Source of the DNA: JAJPHU01 sp035553375
GTDB lineage: Bacteria; Planctomycetota; Planctomycetia; Gemmatales; Gemmataceae
NCBI GenBank assembly: GCA_035553375.1
Contig: DATNCY010000318.1
Coordinates: 1 to 64,000, forward strand
Reading direction: 5' to 3'
Length of the DNA: 64,000 bases
Part shown: piece by piece, positions 33,233 to 42,689 of the stretch
Position numbering within the stretch: position 1 is the first letter of the stretch
Layout of the letters: every line of letters starts with the position of its first letter
Notes under the pieces: model-generated
What the model saw: only the letters and a program-made list of their open reading frames with translations
Told to the model about the DNA's origin: nothing
Databases searched by the model: none
Position numbers and translations under genes: made by a program

Positions 33233-34078
33233 TCAGGCCGAGCGGCGGCGTGTGAGGACGGCAATCTCCAGCTTGATAAGCTGCTGGACCACGACGGCGG
33301 CACGCGGCCGTTCATCGGCTCGATGTGCCAGCAGACGCTCGATCAGGGCGACGAGCGAGGCGGGCAGGTTGGCAACGCTGCGGCGGATGTCGGCGGGCGG
33401 ATCGCAACGATGACGGCGGAACGTCTGACGGAGCGAACCGGCCGGATAGGGCAAGCGCCCCGTGAGCATCTCGAAGAACATCACCCCCAAGCTAAACAGA
33501 TCGCTACTTAGATCCTCGGTCGGCAAGGGATCGCATTGTTCCGGCGCGAGATAGTTGGCCGTGCCCAGCACGTAGCCGGCACGCAAGAAGGCGGCGTTCT
33601 CACCGGGCCGATGGGCGAACCCCAGATCGATAAGAACGGCGGCGCCGTCGTCGATCAGGCGGACGTTATCGGGTTTGATGTCGCCGTGAAGGAAGCCGGC
33701 CGTGTGTAGCGCGGCGAGCGCCTCGGCGATTTGCCGAATGATCCACACCGCCTCGGACAGCGGCAAACGAAAGTCGCGCCGCAGCCGGCGGCGCAACGCC
33801 TCGCCCGGCAGCAGGTCCATGACCAGGAAGTAGGGCGGGGCGGTGACATGAGCGTGGGTGACGCGGACAAGCTGCGGATGACGCACGCCAAGGCCGGCAC
33901 GCGCTTCTCGTTGCAGCAATTTGATGCCGGTGTCGGGATCGTCCCAATCGTCGCGGAGCAGCTTAATCGCACAGGGAGCATCTGTATCCAGCGCGCGCGC
34001 GGAATAAACCGAGGTCATCGGTCCACCGCCGAGACGCTGCAACAGTTGATAGCCCGCAATACGTGGGATAGGGTGCAT
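33233..34078 (-). CDS. Soluble Ser/Thr protein kinase
   Basis: 281 residues, essentially a bare kinase domain with no transmembrane helix or sensor. Glycine loop LGGGPMTSVYSA, lysine CAIKLL (K39), catalytic loop FLHGDIKPDNVRLI (D133, N138), Mg loop LIDLGFA (DLG for DFG) and TANYLAPEQ. The catalytic Asp is present, unlike the kinase at 1.4 kb; HGD and DLG are variants tolerated in active kinases. ATG 34078 aligns with the start of the domain; the long upstream in-frame extension is read through a palindrome and is not protein-like. Target unknown. Confidence 0.88.
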   Translation of the reverse strand: MHPIPRIAGYQLLQRLGGGPMTSVYSARALDTDAPCAIKLLRDDWDDPDTGIKLLQREARAGLGVRHPQLVRVTHAHVTAPPYFLVMDLLPGEALRRRLRRDFRLPLSEAVWIIRQIAEALAALHTAGFLHGDIKPDNVRLIDDGAAVLIDLGFAHRPGENAAFLRAGYVLGTANYLAPEQCDPLPTEDLSSDLFSLGVMFFEMLTGRLPYPAGSLRQTFRRHRCDPPADIRRSVANLPASLVALIERLLAHRADERPRAAVVVQQLIKLEIAVLTRRRSA

Positions 34079-34125
34079 CGCGGGTATTATCGGTTTCTCA
34101 TCACGAGGGAATGTAGCAAAAGCAG

Positions 34126-34178
34126 ACTGGCCCGGAGCGCCAGCGACGGGATAACCCGTCGCTGGCGCTCCGGGCTGG
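34126..34178. repeat. Family-A variant palindrome
   Basis: CCCGGAGCGCCAGCGACGGG pairs perfectly with its complement around ATAA, flanked by CTGG/GGTT. It abuts the stop codon of the minus-strand coaD gene, i.e. it is at that gene's 3' end. Confidence 0.92.
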
Positions 34179-34685
34179 TTATTGGGTCCGTTCGCGCACG
34201 CGCGCCTCCAGTGCATCCTTAGCTTCCGGTGGCAAGAATTTATCGAGCCGGCCGCCGAACGTGGCAATCTGACGCAGCAGGGTGCTGCTGACGTGCGAAT
34301 ACGCCTCCTTGGCCATGAGAAATACCGTCTCGATCTCCGCATCGAGGTTCAGGTTCATCAGCGACATGGTGAACTCGTTCTCCATATCGCTCGTCGTGCG
34401 CAGACCGCGCAGCATGACGCGCGCGCCGACCTCGCGCACAAATGTCACGGCCAAGTTGGTGAACGGTTGCACCGACACATTGGGATACGGCTTGATGACC
34501 GCGCGCACCAGTGCGACGCGCTCACGCTGATCGAAAAACGGTTGTTTATCGGGATTGATGCCGACGCCGACGATGAGGCGATCGAAAATCAAGCTGCCAC
34601 GACTGATGATGTCCAGGTGGCCGCGATGGACGGGATCGAAAGTGCCCGTGTAGACCGCGATACGATGGCTGAGCGGTTGAGTCAT
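34179..34685 (-). CDS. coaD: Phosphopantetheine adenylyltransferase
   Basis: CoaD transfers AMP from ATP to 4'-phosphopantetheine in coenzyme A synthesis. 168 residues with YTGTFDPVHRGHLDII (nucleotidyltransferase HxGH), VMLRGLRTTSDMENEF, MAKEAYSHVSSTLLRQIA and FLPPEA, all canonical. The ATG overlaps the stop of the upstream aminotransferase gene by four bases (ATGA), indicating one transcript and coupled translation. Complete. Confidence 0.97.
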   Translation of the reverse strand: MTQPLSHRIAVYTGTFDPVHRGHLDIISRGSLIFDRLIVGVGINPDKQPFFDQRERVALVRAVIKPYPNVSVQPFTNLAVTFVREVGARVMLRGLRTTSDMENEFTMSLMNLNLDAEIETVFLMAKEAYSHVSSTLLRQIATFGGRLDKFLPPEAKDALEARVRERTQ

Positions 34686-35812
34686 GAGGAGGCTCCGAGC
34701 AACGCGATAAGACGATCCAGTTCTTCGGTGGTATTGTAGGCATGCGGACTGATGCGCAGCCGTCCCGCTCGCTGGTTGATGACAATGCCCGCATCCCGGC
34801 AGCGACGCACCATCGCCCGCGTCTCGCCCCCCGGAACGATCAAGGAGACAATGCCGGACTTCTCGTTCGGTCGCCGACTGCTGTACACGGACACACCGAT
34901 GCGTTCCGCCTGCTCACACAGATAATCGGTCAAATGCAGGACGCGCTCGGCGATGGCATTAATGCCGACGCCGAGTAGCAATTCCAGACTCGCACCCAGG
35001 GCAAGGATGCCGCCGACGTTGAGGCTGCCGCTTTCCCAGCGGCCGGCATGGGGTTTCAGACGCAGCTCGACGCGGTCGAAGTTCCGGCTATCGATCACGC
35101 TGTTCCAGCCGACGCCGACGGGATGCAATTGCTCGACCAATTCCCGGCGAATCCACAGCAAGCCGGCTCCTTCCGGGCCAAGCAGCCATTTGTGTCCGTC
35201 GGCCGCGAGGAAGTCGATCGGCGTTCGCCGCACATCGAGCGGCAGCACGCCCAACCCCTGAATGGCATCGACGAAGAATAGAACGCTCTTCTCGCGGCAC
35301 AGTCCGCCGACGGCATCCAGATCATTGCGAAAACCGCTGGCGTATTCGACAAAGCTAAGACTGACCAGGCGCGTTCGATTGTCGATGGACGCGCGCAGAT
35401 CATCGAGAATAATGCGTCCGTCGCGGCTCGGCACACGCCGCAGTTCCACGCCCCGATGAGCGAGATTCATCCACGGATATAGATTGGCGGGATATTCGTC
35501 CTCCGCTGTCACCACGTTGTCACCGGCCTGCCAGGGCAACCCCTCGGCGACAATGCCGATGCCCTCGCTGGTGTTCTTGATGAAGGCCATATCGAGCGGA
35601 TCAGCGTTGAGCAACTGCCCGGCATGGCGACGTATTTCCTCGATCTGGCGCACACGGGTTGCGTCGTACACATCGCCGTTCTCGGCGAGGTCGGCGGCCC
35701 AGGTGACAAGTGTTTGGCGGGCGCGCTCCGTCAGCGGGGCGACGGCGGCGTGATCGAAGTACGCCCAGCGCGTCGTCACGGGGCATTCACGGCGTAGATC
35801 AGTCCAGTCCAT
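34682..35812 (-). CDS. Class V aminotransferase (cysteine-desulfurase/epimerase-like)
   Basis: 376 residues, PLP-dependent. Visible motifs: AYFDHAAVAPLTERA, FIKNTSEGIGIVA, TAEDEYPANLYPW, VDAIQGLGVLPLD, and the PLP lysine in ADGHKWLLGPEGAG (K208), followed by ESGSLNVGGILALGAS. The pattern is nearer to isopenicillin-N-epimerase/EgtE-like proteins than to IscS, since no desulfurase catalytic-cysteine loop is evident. ATG 35812 aligns with the family start. The gene overlaps coaD, so the two are co-expressed; a link to cysteine-derived CoA chemistry is possible but unproven. Confidence 0.85.
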   Translation of the reverse strand: MDWTDLRRECPVTTRWAYFDHAAVAPLTERARQTLVTWAADLAENGDVYDATRVRQIEEIRRHAGQLLNADPLDMAFIKNTSEGIGIVAEGLPWQAGDNVVTAEDEYPANLYPWMNLAHRGVELRRVPSRDGRIILDDLRASIDNRTRLVSLSFVEYASGFRNDLDAVGGLCREKSVLFFVDAIQGLGVLPLDVRRTPIDFLAADGHKWLLGPEGAGLLWIRRELVEQLHPVGVGWNSVIDSRNFDRVELRLKPHAGRWESGSLNVGGILALGASLELLLGVGINAIAERVLHLTDYLCEQAERIGVSVYSSRRPNEKSGIVSLIVPGGETRAMVRRCRDAGIVINQRAGRLRISPHAYNTTEELDRLIALLGASS

Positions 35813-35860
35813 GTGAGGGATTGTAAAGGGATTGGCTCGACTTGGCGAAGCCAATTTACT

Positions 35861-35950
35861 CCCCTCTCCCCCGTACTCGGGGGAGAGGGGTCGGGGGGAA
35901 GTCTCGCCCCTCACCCCCAACCCTCTCCCCCGAGTACAGGGGAGAGGGGA
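35861..35950. repeat. Double palindrome CCCTCTCCCCCGxGTAC
   Basis: CCCCTCTCCCCCGTACTCGGGGGAGAGGGG (35861-35890) and a second palindrome CCCTCTCCCCCGAGTACAGGGGAGAGGG (35921-35949) lie in tandem between divergent genes. This sequence type is widespread in bacterial intergenic regions. Unlike most repeats here, it sits upstream of both genes. Confidence 0.85.
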
Positions 35951-36036
35951 ATAGGATCGGATTGCCCTTGCCTAGCGAGCGTGAGGCTTCGACAATCAGC
36001 AGCGAGTGATCGATCTTTCTTTCAGGAGTTGCCGCC

Positions 36037-36837
36037 GTGTTTTTGATTGAACCGGATGAAACGCGTTATGATTTGCGCTGGCACTTGTTCGGAACGCCGG
36101 TGCGCGTTCATCCGATGTTTTGGCTCGTGAGTATCATCCTCGGTTATGACAGCACAATTCGCGCCGGAGTCGGTTATTTACTGGCCTGGGTGGGCTGTGT
36201 GTTCTTTTCCATCTTGCTCCATGAATTTGGCCATGTGTGGATGGGACAGATGTTCGGCTCCTCGGGCCATATCGTGCTGTACAGCTTCGGCGGATTGGCC
36301 ATTGGCAGCAAACAACAAGACCGGCGCTGGCAACGCATTCTTGTCTCCTTGGCCGGCCCGTTGATTCAGCTCGTCTTTCTGGCTTTGCTCTGGTTCGGCA
36401 AGGATTTGCTGTTTCGCAGTGTCCCGCTGGGATGGAGAATCCCGACCTATCGAATCTGGTTGATGCTGATTGAAATCAACCTGCTGTGGCCCTTGCTCAA
36501 TTTGCTCCCTATTTGGCCGCTTGATGGCGGACAAATCAGCCGCGAAGTGTGTCAGGGCGTCATGCCGGCGCAGGGTACCTCCTTCTCTCTGGGATTGTCG
36601 ATGGTTGTGGCCGGATTTCTGGCCGTCCATGAATTCATGGCCTCGAAGGGCCGACCGCTCTTCCATCTGTCGATTCCGGAATCCAGCCCAATGTACCTTC
36701 GGCTTCTCAAGGGCATGTGTGAATCGGGCAGCATGTTCAACGCGCTCTTTTTCGCCCTGTTTTGCGTCAGCAGTTTCATGGCCTTGCAAGCGGAAAACCA
36801 GCGTCGCCGTTCGTGGAGCGATGATGAGTGGGTTTGA
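36037..36837 (+). CDS. Site-2 protease family membrane metalloprotease (M50)
   Basis: 266 residues with about six hydrophobic segments. The zinc site is ILLHEFGHVWMG (H62, E63, H66) and the distant LPIWPLDGGQIS (D163), the NPxDGG-type motif of site-2 proteases. There is no PDZ or CBS domain, so it resembles compact family members such as those near YwhC/FitsH-type homologues. GTG 36037 is set by AGGAG eight bases upstream. Substrates could include membrane-anchored anti-sigma factors, but none is adjacent. Confidence 0.9.
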   Translation: MFLIEPDETRYDLRWHLFGTPVRVHPMFWLVSIILGYDSTIRAGVGYLLAWVGCVFFSILLHEFGHVWMGQMFGSSGHIVLYSFGGLAIGSKQQDRRWQRILVSLAGPLIQLVFLALLWFGKDLLFRSVPLGWRIPTYRIWLMLIEINLLWPLLNLLPIWPLDGGQISREVCQGVMPAQGTSFSLGLSMVVAGFLAVHEFMASKGRPLFHLSIPESSPMYLRLLKGMCESGSMFNALFFALFCVSSFMALQAENQRRRSWSDDEWV

Positions 36838-36847
36838 GGGCGTTTCG

Positions 36848-36902
36848 CCAACCCGCAGCGCCAGCAAGGGTTTTCATTTCCCTTGCTGGCGCTGCGGGCT
36901 GG
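36848..36902. repeat. Family-A palindrome
   Basis: AACCCGCAGCGCCAGCAAGGG and the complementary CCCTTGCTGGCGCTGCGGGCT around TTTTCATTT, starting 10 bases after the protease stop and ending five before the convergent gene's stop. Confidence 0.93.
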
Positions 36903-36906
36903 TAAA

Positions 36907-39348
36907 TCATCGCAAGGGTAGCTGCCCTTGCGAGGACGAAGCCGGGGGCGTGGTTGGAATCGGTTGCGTTACGGGCACTGGCTGCGTCGCCGGAATCGTG
37001 GGCGTGTCCATCGCCGGGCCCTCGGGCGGCCGCAGCATGCCGAAGGTCGAAGTCGTTCGCGCCGGCGTCTTCGGGCGCGTGGACTTCGCCGGCAGAGCTT
37101 TCGGGGCGGCGACCGGCGGCGTGACGGGGGGCGTCTTGCTGCCACTGGGCAGTTCGCTGGCCGGGAATAGCTCGCTCTGCGACATGTCTTCGACCAGCTT
37201 GGGCAGCTGATTGACTTGCCCTCGTTCGATCCGCTCCGCCGAGGGCAGTTCTTCCGCTTCCTTCAGCGGCGCTATGTCCTTCCAAATCGACGGCAGCGAG
37301 CCGGCGTTGATCTGCGGATACACGTTGATCGGTCCACTTTGTTCCAGCGGAGCCGCCAGGGCACCCGTCGGCAAAGCCCGTTCACGCAGCAACAACGCCT
37401 TGGTCCGCTCACGCAGATGTTCGACCGCTCGCTTCTGGGCGGCGACCGGAATAGGGCCTTCGGAGATGGTCACGTTGTCGTGCTGCAAGATGGTGCCCTT
37501 GGCATACTCCCAGCCGGCGATGGCGTTGTTGTAGGTGACGATGGCTTGATACTCGGTGGCCAAGGCGTCGGACCAGAAACGCTGCGCTTCCAGCAACACA
37601 TTTATCAACACGCCCTTGCCCGTGGCGGGATCGTTGGCCCCCGCAAGATAAAGATTATACTGGATCTTCAATTGTTTGGCGAACGCATCGCGCTGGGCTC
37701 GTGCCGCCTTGATCTGGAAGTAGGCCGAGGACATACGGCGATAGTACAGACCGAGGAAGCGTTCCGCCTTCAACTCCTGATCCTGCAAGACCAGGAAGCT
37801 ACGCGCCAATTGCAACTGCGTCTGCCGTAGCTGGGCGTGAGCGAAGCGGAAACCGAGCGGCATCGCCAAACGCAAGCCGACCGTCCAATCGTTGAAGGTA
37901 TTAGACGCCAGGTTACGCAGCGCATTGCCCGTGGTGCTGGAGTCTGAACCGTCCAGGCGGGTGCCGATGGCGTTGCTATCGTAGGCGGCGAAGCTGCGCA
38001 GATCGGGCAGCAAGTAGTTCTTGGCCAATTGGACATTCATCTGCGCCACCTTCACATCCTGGCGAGCAATGTACAATTCGGGACGATTCTGGAGCGCTTC
38101 AACCAGGGCGGTATCCCAGTCGGGACGATATTCCGCCAGGGTCGGCGCGTCGCTGGGCACCAGGCGCGTGCCGTCCTCAATCTGCATGCCAAGCATGGCT
38201 CGCAATTGCCGTTCGTTGTCGAGTACCGTATCGATGGCCTGCAAGCGCTGGCTGCGGAATAGGTTGTACTGCCCCTCGGCCTGATAGAGCTGGGCGAAGC
38301 CATAGCGGCCGACCGTGGCGTTCGTCTTGGCGATTCGCCACGATTCATAGGCGAAGCGCAAACCCTGCTCGCGGCTGAACAGCTGCCAATACGAGCCGTA
38401 CAGGTTCCAGTAGGCGTTTTCGACGTTGAGCAACATCTGGTTGACGTTGCGCTCGAATTCGGCCCGGTTCTGGTTGAAGCGCGTACGAGCGATCAGGATA
38501 CCGGGAGGCAAACCCAGACCGACGCCGGACGTGTTGTTGAAGTTATACGGCAGAAACTGCGCCGCCGGCGGCCCCGTCAACGAGTTGGCCGGCGAGATGG
38601 GCAGGATCGATCCTGGGTGGAAGGCCCGCAACTGGTTGATCTCGACGCCGAAGCCCTGCAACAACGGCTGCTCCAAGGTGAATTGCACGGAGGGCTGATA
38701 GTTCGGATTGATGCGGGCCGGCAGGTTGGTGAACGTGTACGGCACATTGAACGTGATGCCGGCCACACCGCCGGTCGGCAACGGCTTGTAGATACCGGAC
38801 TGGAATTGCGCTTGTTGCTGCACGATGGCGTTGATGCCGCTGGTCGAACCGCCGGACTGAATGTTCTGCAAGGCCGAGGCGATGGGCTGATCGGTATTGA
38901 CCCAACTCATGCTGGTGCCCACGACGGCGTCGAACTTGGCCAACGAGGCGTCGATGTTGGCCGCCGTCGTCGCCGGGTCCATGGCCAGCACGCGGATCGA
39001 GTCGGAGCCTTGCGGCGGCGACCCTTGCGGCGCGGAGATCAAGTTATCCAAGCCGACGCCGGGGAACAGCAAGCTCGGCTGGCCGACGGTGCCCTGTTCC
39101 AGCGAGATGGCGACTGCCTCGGACAGCGACAGATAGCGAATCTGCCGCTCAAGATTAAACAGCGTCGGCGGCGCACCAACCATGGGGATGGTCGGCTGCG
39201 CTCCCACGTTGGGATTTTCCTGAAGATTGAAGGGTACGGGGCCTTTATAGATGTTGGCCTGATCTTCGGTGAGGAAAACTCGCCCCTTGCAGCCGACCAA
39301 AATCAGCAACAGCAGGCCCAGCGTGCCGAACGATGTCTTCCAGCCCAT
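36907..39348 (-). CDS. TolC-like outer-membrane efflux lipoprotein
   Basis: 813 residues. Lipoprotein signal with LLLLILVGC. The body has the repeated long-helix organisation of outer-membrane factors (for example ENAYWNLYGSYWQLFSREQG, LPDLRSFAAYDSNA and VTYNNAIAGWEYAKGTIL near the end). The last 100 residues are Pro/Thr-rich with no counterpart in TolC. About 200 residues before the first OEP repeat are also additional. ATG 39348 gives the shortest sensible signal peptide and follows GGGGAAAG. No inner-membrane pump or adaptor is adjacent, so transport substrate and partner are unknown. Confidence 0.85.
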   Translation of the reverse strand: MGWKTSFGTLGLLLLILVGCKGRVFLTEDQANIYKGPVPFNLQENPNVGAQPTIPMVGAPPTLFNLERQIRYLSLSEAVAISLEQGTVGQPSLLFPGVGLDNLISAPQGSPPQGSDSIRVLAMDPATTAANIDASLAKFDAVVGTSMSWVNTDQPIASALQNIQSGGSTSGINAIVQQQAQFQSGIYKPLPTGGVAGITFNVPYTFTNLPARINPNYQPSVQFTLEQPLLQGFGVEINQLRAFHPGSILPISPANSLTGPPAAQFLPYNFNNTSGVGLGLPPGILIARTRFNQNRAEFERNVNQMLLNVENAYWNLYGSYWQLFSREQGLRFAYESWRIAKTNATVGRYGFAQLYQAEGQYNLFRSQRLQAIDTVLDNERQLRAMLGMQIEDGTRLVPSDAPTLAEYRPDWDTALVEALQNRPELYIARQDVKVAQMNVQLAKNYLLPDLRSFAAYDSNAIGTRLDGSDSSTTGNALRNLASNTFNDWTVGLRLAMPLGFRFAHAQLRQTQLQLARSFLVLQDQELKAERFLGLYYRRMSSAYFQIKAARAQRDAFAKQLKIQYNLYLAGANDPATGKGVLINVLLEAQRFWSDALATEYQAIVTYNNAIAGWEYAKGTILQHDNVTISEGPIPVAAQKRAVEHLRERTKALLLRERALPTGALAAPLEQSGPINVYPQINAGSLPSIWKDIAPLKEAEELPSAERIERGQVNQLPKLVEDMSQSELFPASELPSGSKTPPVTPPVAAPKALPAKSTRPKTPARTTSTFGMLRPPEGPAMDTPTIPATQPVPVTQPIPTTPPASSSQGQLPLR

Positions 39349-39615
39349 AGTCTTTCCCCGTTGAACCACTCCACCCTGCCCCACCGAATAACATTTCTCG
39401 ATTTCGCGGCGAGGAATGGGCTATCCCTTCGCGACGCGGAATCGCTGCTTCGGTGAGCATGGAATCGGACAGGTATTGGCTATATCGGCAATGACGGTTC
39501 TAACATCTAGAGGAGTTTTGCCGGATGTGACGAATAAATTGATCCTACCACCAAGTACCAGGTGAGTGGGGAAGTTTAGGGAATGGCAAATCAGCGAAGA
39601 GAAGAAGAGCGGCGA

Positions 39616-39963
39616 TCACAGGCGATTGGGGTCGTCGGGATTCCAGCGCGGCGCGATGCCGACGTAAGGCAGTCCGAACATGCGTTTGATGGCCGCCCAT
39701 TCGCCGACATCGTTGCCTTCGGCGCGATGGCCGATCCACTGGAACAGATAGCCCAGGACGAGCGCGCCGACACCCCAATACCAGGGCAGGAAGAACAACA
39801 GCATGACGCCGGTGACGGCCAGGGGGATGCCGATCATGTGGATGGCGAAGTTGAACGGCAACTGATGGCGCAAGCGCCAGCCCTGCAAACGCCGGCGGAT
39901 GAAACGCAACAGGGGCCAGCGTCGAGAGGATGGGTTAGGTACGGACGTTTGTGCTTCGCTCAT
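39616..39963 (-). CDS. DUF962/Mpo1-like membrane protein
   Basis: 115 residues. The pattern LPFNFAIHMIGIPLAVTG, two hydrophobic helices, and LFQWIGHRAEGNDVGEW matches the DUF962 family, whose yeast member Mpo1 is an Fe(II)-dependent dioxygenase of 2-hydroxy fatty acids; the histidines in NFAIH and IGHR are probably the conserved ones. ATG 39963 gives MSEAQTS. argS lies upstream on the same strand with a 29-base gap, so co-transcription is likely. Enzymatic activity is inferred from the family only. Confidence 0.75.
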   Translation of the reverse strand: MSEAQTSVPNPSSRRWPLLRFIRRRLQGWRLRHQLPFNFAIHMIGIPLAVTGVMLLFFLPWYWGVGALVLGYLFQWIGHRAEGNDVGEWAAIKRMFGLPYVGIAPRWNPDDPNRL

Positions 39964-39992
39964 AATTGACTCTGTACCGCTTGCGTTTCGCG

Positions 39993-41780
39993 TCACATTC
40001 GTTCTACCGTGCAGATGCCCAGCAGGTCCAGACCGCACTGAATCACCCGCGCCGTCAGATCGCACAGCAATAATCGACTCTGCCGCAGTTCGGGCGTCTC
40101 CGCCTTCAAAACCGGGCACTTGTCGAAAAAGCCGCTGTAGATTTTGGCCAGATCCCACAGATAACTGGTGATGACGTTCGGCTTGTACTCCACCGCGGCG
40201 GCCGCGAGCGCTTCCTCGAAGCGCAGAAGTTGCACAGCCAAGGCACGCTCTTCGGGCGTATCCAAGATCGGCAAAGGTGGATGCTCCCGGAAGGACGCAT
40301 CCTCTACCCCTGCCTTGCGAAAGATGCCCCGGTTACGCACATAGGCATATTGCATGTACGTTGCCGTGTTGCCGTCCATGGCGACCATCTTGCTCAGAAT
40401 GAACTTATAATCGCTGGTGCGATTCTGCGAAAGATCGGCATATTTCACCGCGCCGAGGCCGACCACTTCGTGAATCTGCCGGCGTTCTTCTTCGGTTAGG
40501 TCAACGACTTCCTTGCCCAGTTCGAGGAGCTTCTTTCGGTTTTCCTCGTACACTTCCGCAGCAGCCGCGATAGCCTGGCTCAACAGCGAATCGAGCGACG
40601 CTCCCGTGCCTTCGCGCGTCGAGATGGGTTTGCCCTTCTCATCAAGGACGGAGCCGAACGAAATGTGTTCAAACGCAACCTTGCTCTGTCCCCAACGGGC
40701 CGCGATGCCGAACAGTTGCTTGAAGTGCAGCGATTGCCGGAAATCGACGACATAAAGGATCGCGTCTGGATTCCATTGTTCAAGTCGGTAGCGAATGGTT
40801 GCCAGATCGGTCGTGGTGTACGTGAACGCCCCGTCTCGTTTCTGGACGATGGTGGGCGCTTCGTTCTCCGCGAAGAACACGGCCACCGCTCCGTTGCTAT
40901 CTTGGGCGATGCCGTGTTCGCGCAGACTCCGCACCACATTGGCCAGCATCGGATTATAAAAACTCTCGCCAAGCGTATGATCGAACGGCAAAATGTCGAG
41001 CCGGCGATACGTGGCATCGATCTCAGCCAGACAGTGAGGCATGAACTCACGCCAAAGACGCAGGTTTTCCTGATCGCCGGCGTGTAGGCGTGCCGTCTCA
41101 TCCCGCGCCGCCTGCGCGATGGGATCGTTGGGATCGTCCTCTTCTTCTCCCCGCTCGTTGACGACTTTCTTGATCTGCTTGCGAACATGGACGTACAGCC
41201 GAGCCAATTCGCGCACCGGATCGGCCGCGAATGCTTCGGCGTCGAGGAAATGCTTGTAGCCGTACAGCAGGATGCCGAACTGCGTGCCCCAGTCGCCAAG
41301 ATGATTATCGGTGATGACTTTATGACCGAGGAAACGCAGCAATCGCGCCAGTGCATCGCCAATGATCGTGCTGCGCAGATGGCCGACGTGCATCGGTTTG
41401 GCGACGTTGGGCGAACTGTAATCGATGACGAAGGTGCGAGGAGTGGCGACCGGCGCAACGCCGAGCCGGTCGTCGCCTGCCATGTGCTGAAGTTGTCGCG
41501 CCAGCCAGTCGCTTTGCAGCGTCAGATTGATGAAACCCGGCCCCGCGATTACGGGAGGAGCCAACATATCCTCAAGCTGCAAACGCTCCGCGATGGTCTG
41601 CGCAACCTCACGCGGAGGTTTGCCAAGTTGCTTGGCCAACGACATGGCGCAGTTGGCCTGATAATCGCCGAAACGAGTGTCCTGCGCCGGTCGGAGCATG
41701 ACGGCGTAGACGGCCGGATCGGTCGCCAGGCCGCTCAGCGCGTCCTGGAGTTTTCGCTGCAACAAGGCAAGGACATTCAT
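39993..41780 (-). CDS. argS: Arginyl-tRNA synthetase
   Basis: Class Ia synthetase of 595 residues. An N-terminal Add1-like domain (ALLQRKLQDAL) leads to DYSSPNVAKPMHVGHLRSTI (HIGH motif as HVGH), HLGDWGTQFG, and GKPISTREGTGASLDSL in the KMSKS position, the degenerate form usual for ArgRS. The C-terminal anticodon-binding DALR domain ends in DLLGICTVERM. ATG 41780 matches the family start; the in-frame extension upstream is only translated repeat sequence. Complete and of normal length. Confidence 0.96.
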   Translation of the reverse strand: MNVLALLQRKLQDALSGLATDPAVYAVMLRPAQDTRFGDYQANCAMSLAKQLGKPPREVAQTIAERLQLEDMLAPPVIAGPGFINLTLQSDWLARQLQHMAGDDRLGVAPVATPRTFVIDYSSPNVAKPMHVGHLRSTIIGDALARLLRFLGHKVITDNHLGDWGTQFGILLYGYKHFLDAEAFAADPVRELARLYVHVRKQIKKVVNERGEEEDDPNDPIAQAARDETARLHAGDQENLRLWREFMPHCLAEIDATYRRLDILPFDHTLGESFYNPMLANVVRSLREHGIAQDSNGAVAVFFAENEAPTIVQKRDGAFTYTTTDLATIRYRLEQWNPDAILYVVDFRQSLHFKQLFGIAARWGQSKVAFEHISFGSVLDEKGKPISTREGTGASLDSLLSQAIAAAAEVYEENRKKLLELGKEVVDLTEEERRQIHEVVGLGAVKYADLSQNRTSDYKFILSKMVAMDGNTATYMQYAYVRNRGIFRKAGVEDASFREHPPLPILDTPEERALAVQLLRFEEALAAAAVEYKPNVITSYLWDLAKIYSGFFDKCPVLKAETPELRQSRLLLCDLTARVIQCGLDLLGICTVERM

Positions 41781-41808
41781 GGTTCCATCCACGCGGCGTG
41801 ATTTCACA

Positions 41809-41899
41809 ACAAGCAAGGAGCGCAAGCGACGGGTCGAAAACCCGTCGCTTGCGCTCCGGGCTTGTTTGATCCCGTCGCTTGCGCTCCGGGCTTGTTTGT
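41809..41899. repeat. Family-A variant palindrome with a duplicated right arm
   Basis: ACAAGCAAGGAGCGCAAGCGACGGG, then its complement CCCGTCGCTTGCGCTCCGGGCTTGTTT, then a second direct copy of the right arm (41869-41899). It ends seven bases from the stop of the minus-strand rsfS gene. Confidence 0.9.
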
Positions 41900-41905
41900 C
41901 GCATC

Positions 41906-42295
41906 TCAATAATGGCGCTGCCAATCGACGCGCGGGGCGTCGGCCCACAGTTCCTCCATGGCATAGTATTGGCGCGTCGGTTCATCGAACACATGAACGA
42001 CCACGTCGCCGTAATCCTGCACGACCCACTTGCTCGATTCGTAGCCTTCGACGGACAGGCGTTTATCGCCGCGTTCGTGCATGGCGTCGTCGATTTCTTC
42101 GGTGATCGTGTGGATTTGCCGGCGGCTGGCGCCGGTGATGAGGACGAAAAAGTCATACAGGGGGGTGATGCCCCGCATATCGAGAACCAAAACGTCACGC
42201 CCCTTGTTTTCCGAAGCCACATGAGCGGCCAGGGAGGCGCGTTCAAGAGAGGTCGAAGTTAGAAGTTGTTCGGTTCGGCGCGTTGCGAGTTTCAA
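41906..42295 (-). CDS. rsfS: Ribosomal silencing factor RsfS (Iojap family)
   Basis: RsfS binds ribosomal protein L14 (uL14) and blocks subunit joining during starvation. The 129-residue protein has DVLVLDMRGITPLYDFFVLI, GASRRQIHTITEEIDDAM, SKWVVQDYGDVVVHVF and RQYYAMEELWADAP, all canonical. The start is a TTG at 42295, preceded by GGAAGGAGG at ideal distance; an upstream ATG at 42388 would add 31 non-conserved residues and ignore that site. argS follows on the same strand. Confidence 0.93.
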   Translation of the reverse strand: MKLATRRTEQLLTSTSLERASLAAHVASENKGRDVLVLDMRGITPLYDFFVLITGASRRQIHTITEEIDDAMHERGDKRLSVEGYESSKWVVQDYGDVVVHVFDEPTRQYYAMEELWADAPRVDWQRHY

Positions 42296-42689
42296 GAGAC
42301 CTCCTTCCGGTTTTTGCGATCCGAGAGCAGAGGTCGGCCAATGGGGGATGGAGACGTTCGACCGTTCGGCGTCACCTCCCGTGGTCACCTCCGGACCGGA
42401 TCAAGCCAGTCCCCTACACGGAAAACACACAACCGAGAGCTATCCGCTCTCCGTGGGATGCCGAACCGCCGTTCGGTCGGACCATCCCATCTCTCTTATC
42501 ATCCAGCCTCCTGCCACCGTCGTCAAGCATCTCCTGCTCAAATTGCGCGTTTCACGGGTATCGATTGAGACTACTGTACTAATTATAGCGACCCAGACAG
42601 TCCCCTCGGAACTTTTCCCACTCTTTTGTCTTCCTTTAACCAGACAAACGCCAGCCTGCGAGGTTCGCCAGCTGATGAATTTGCTTGTT
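42296..42689. other. Intergenic region between rsfS and an exported-protein gene
   Basis: With the repeats at 42690-42758 and 42892-42927, about 660 bases lack a gene. The first 400 bases are visibly lower in G+C than the flanks. No convincing coding sequence or RNA gene seen; promoters for both divergent genes are expected here. Confidence 0.5.

Noticed and set aside
36776..37285. 169-codon minus-strand frame over the efflux gene end
   Set aside because: It reads through a family-A palindrome and lies in another frame of the efflux gene.
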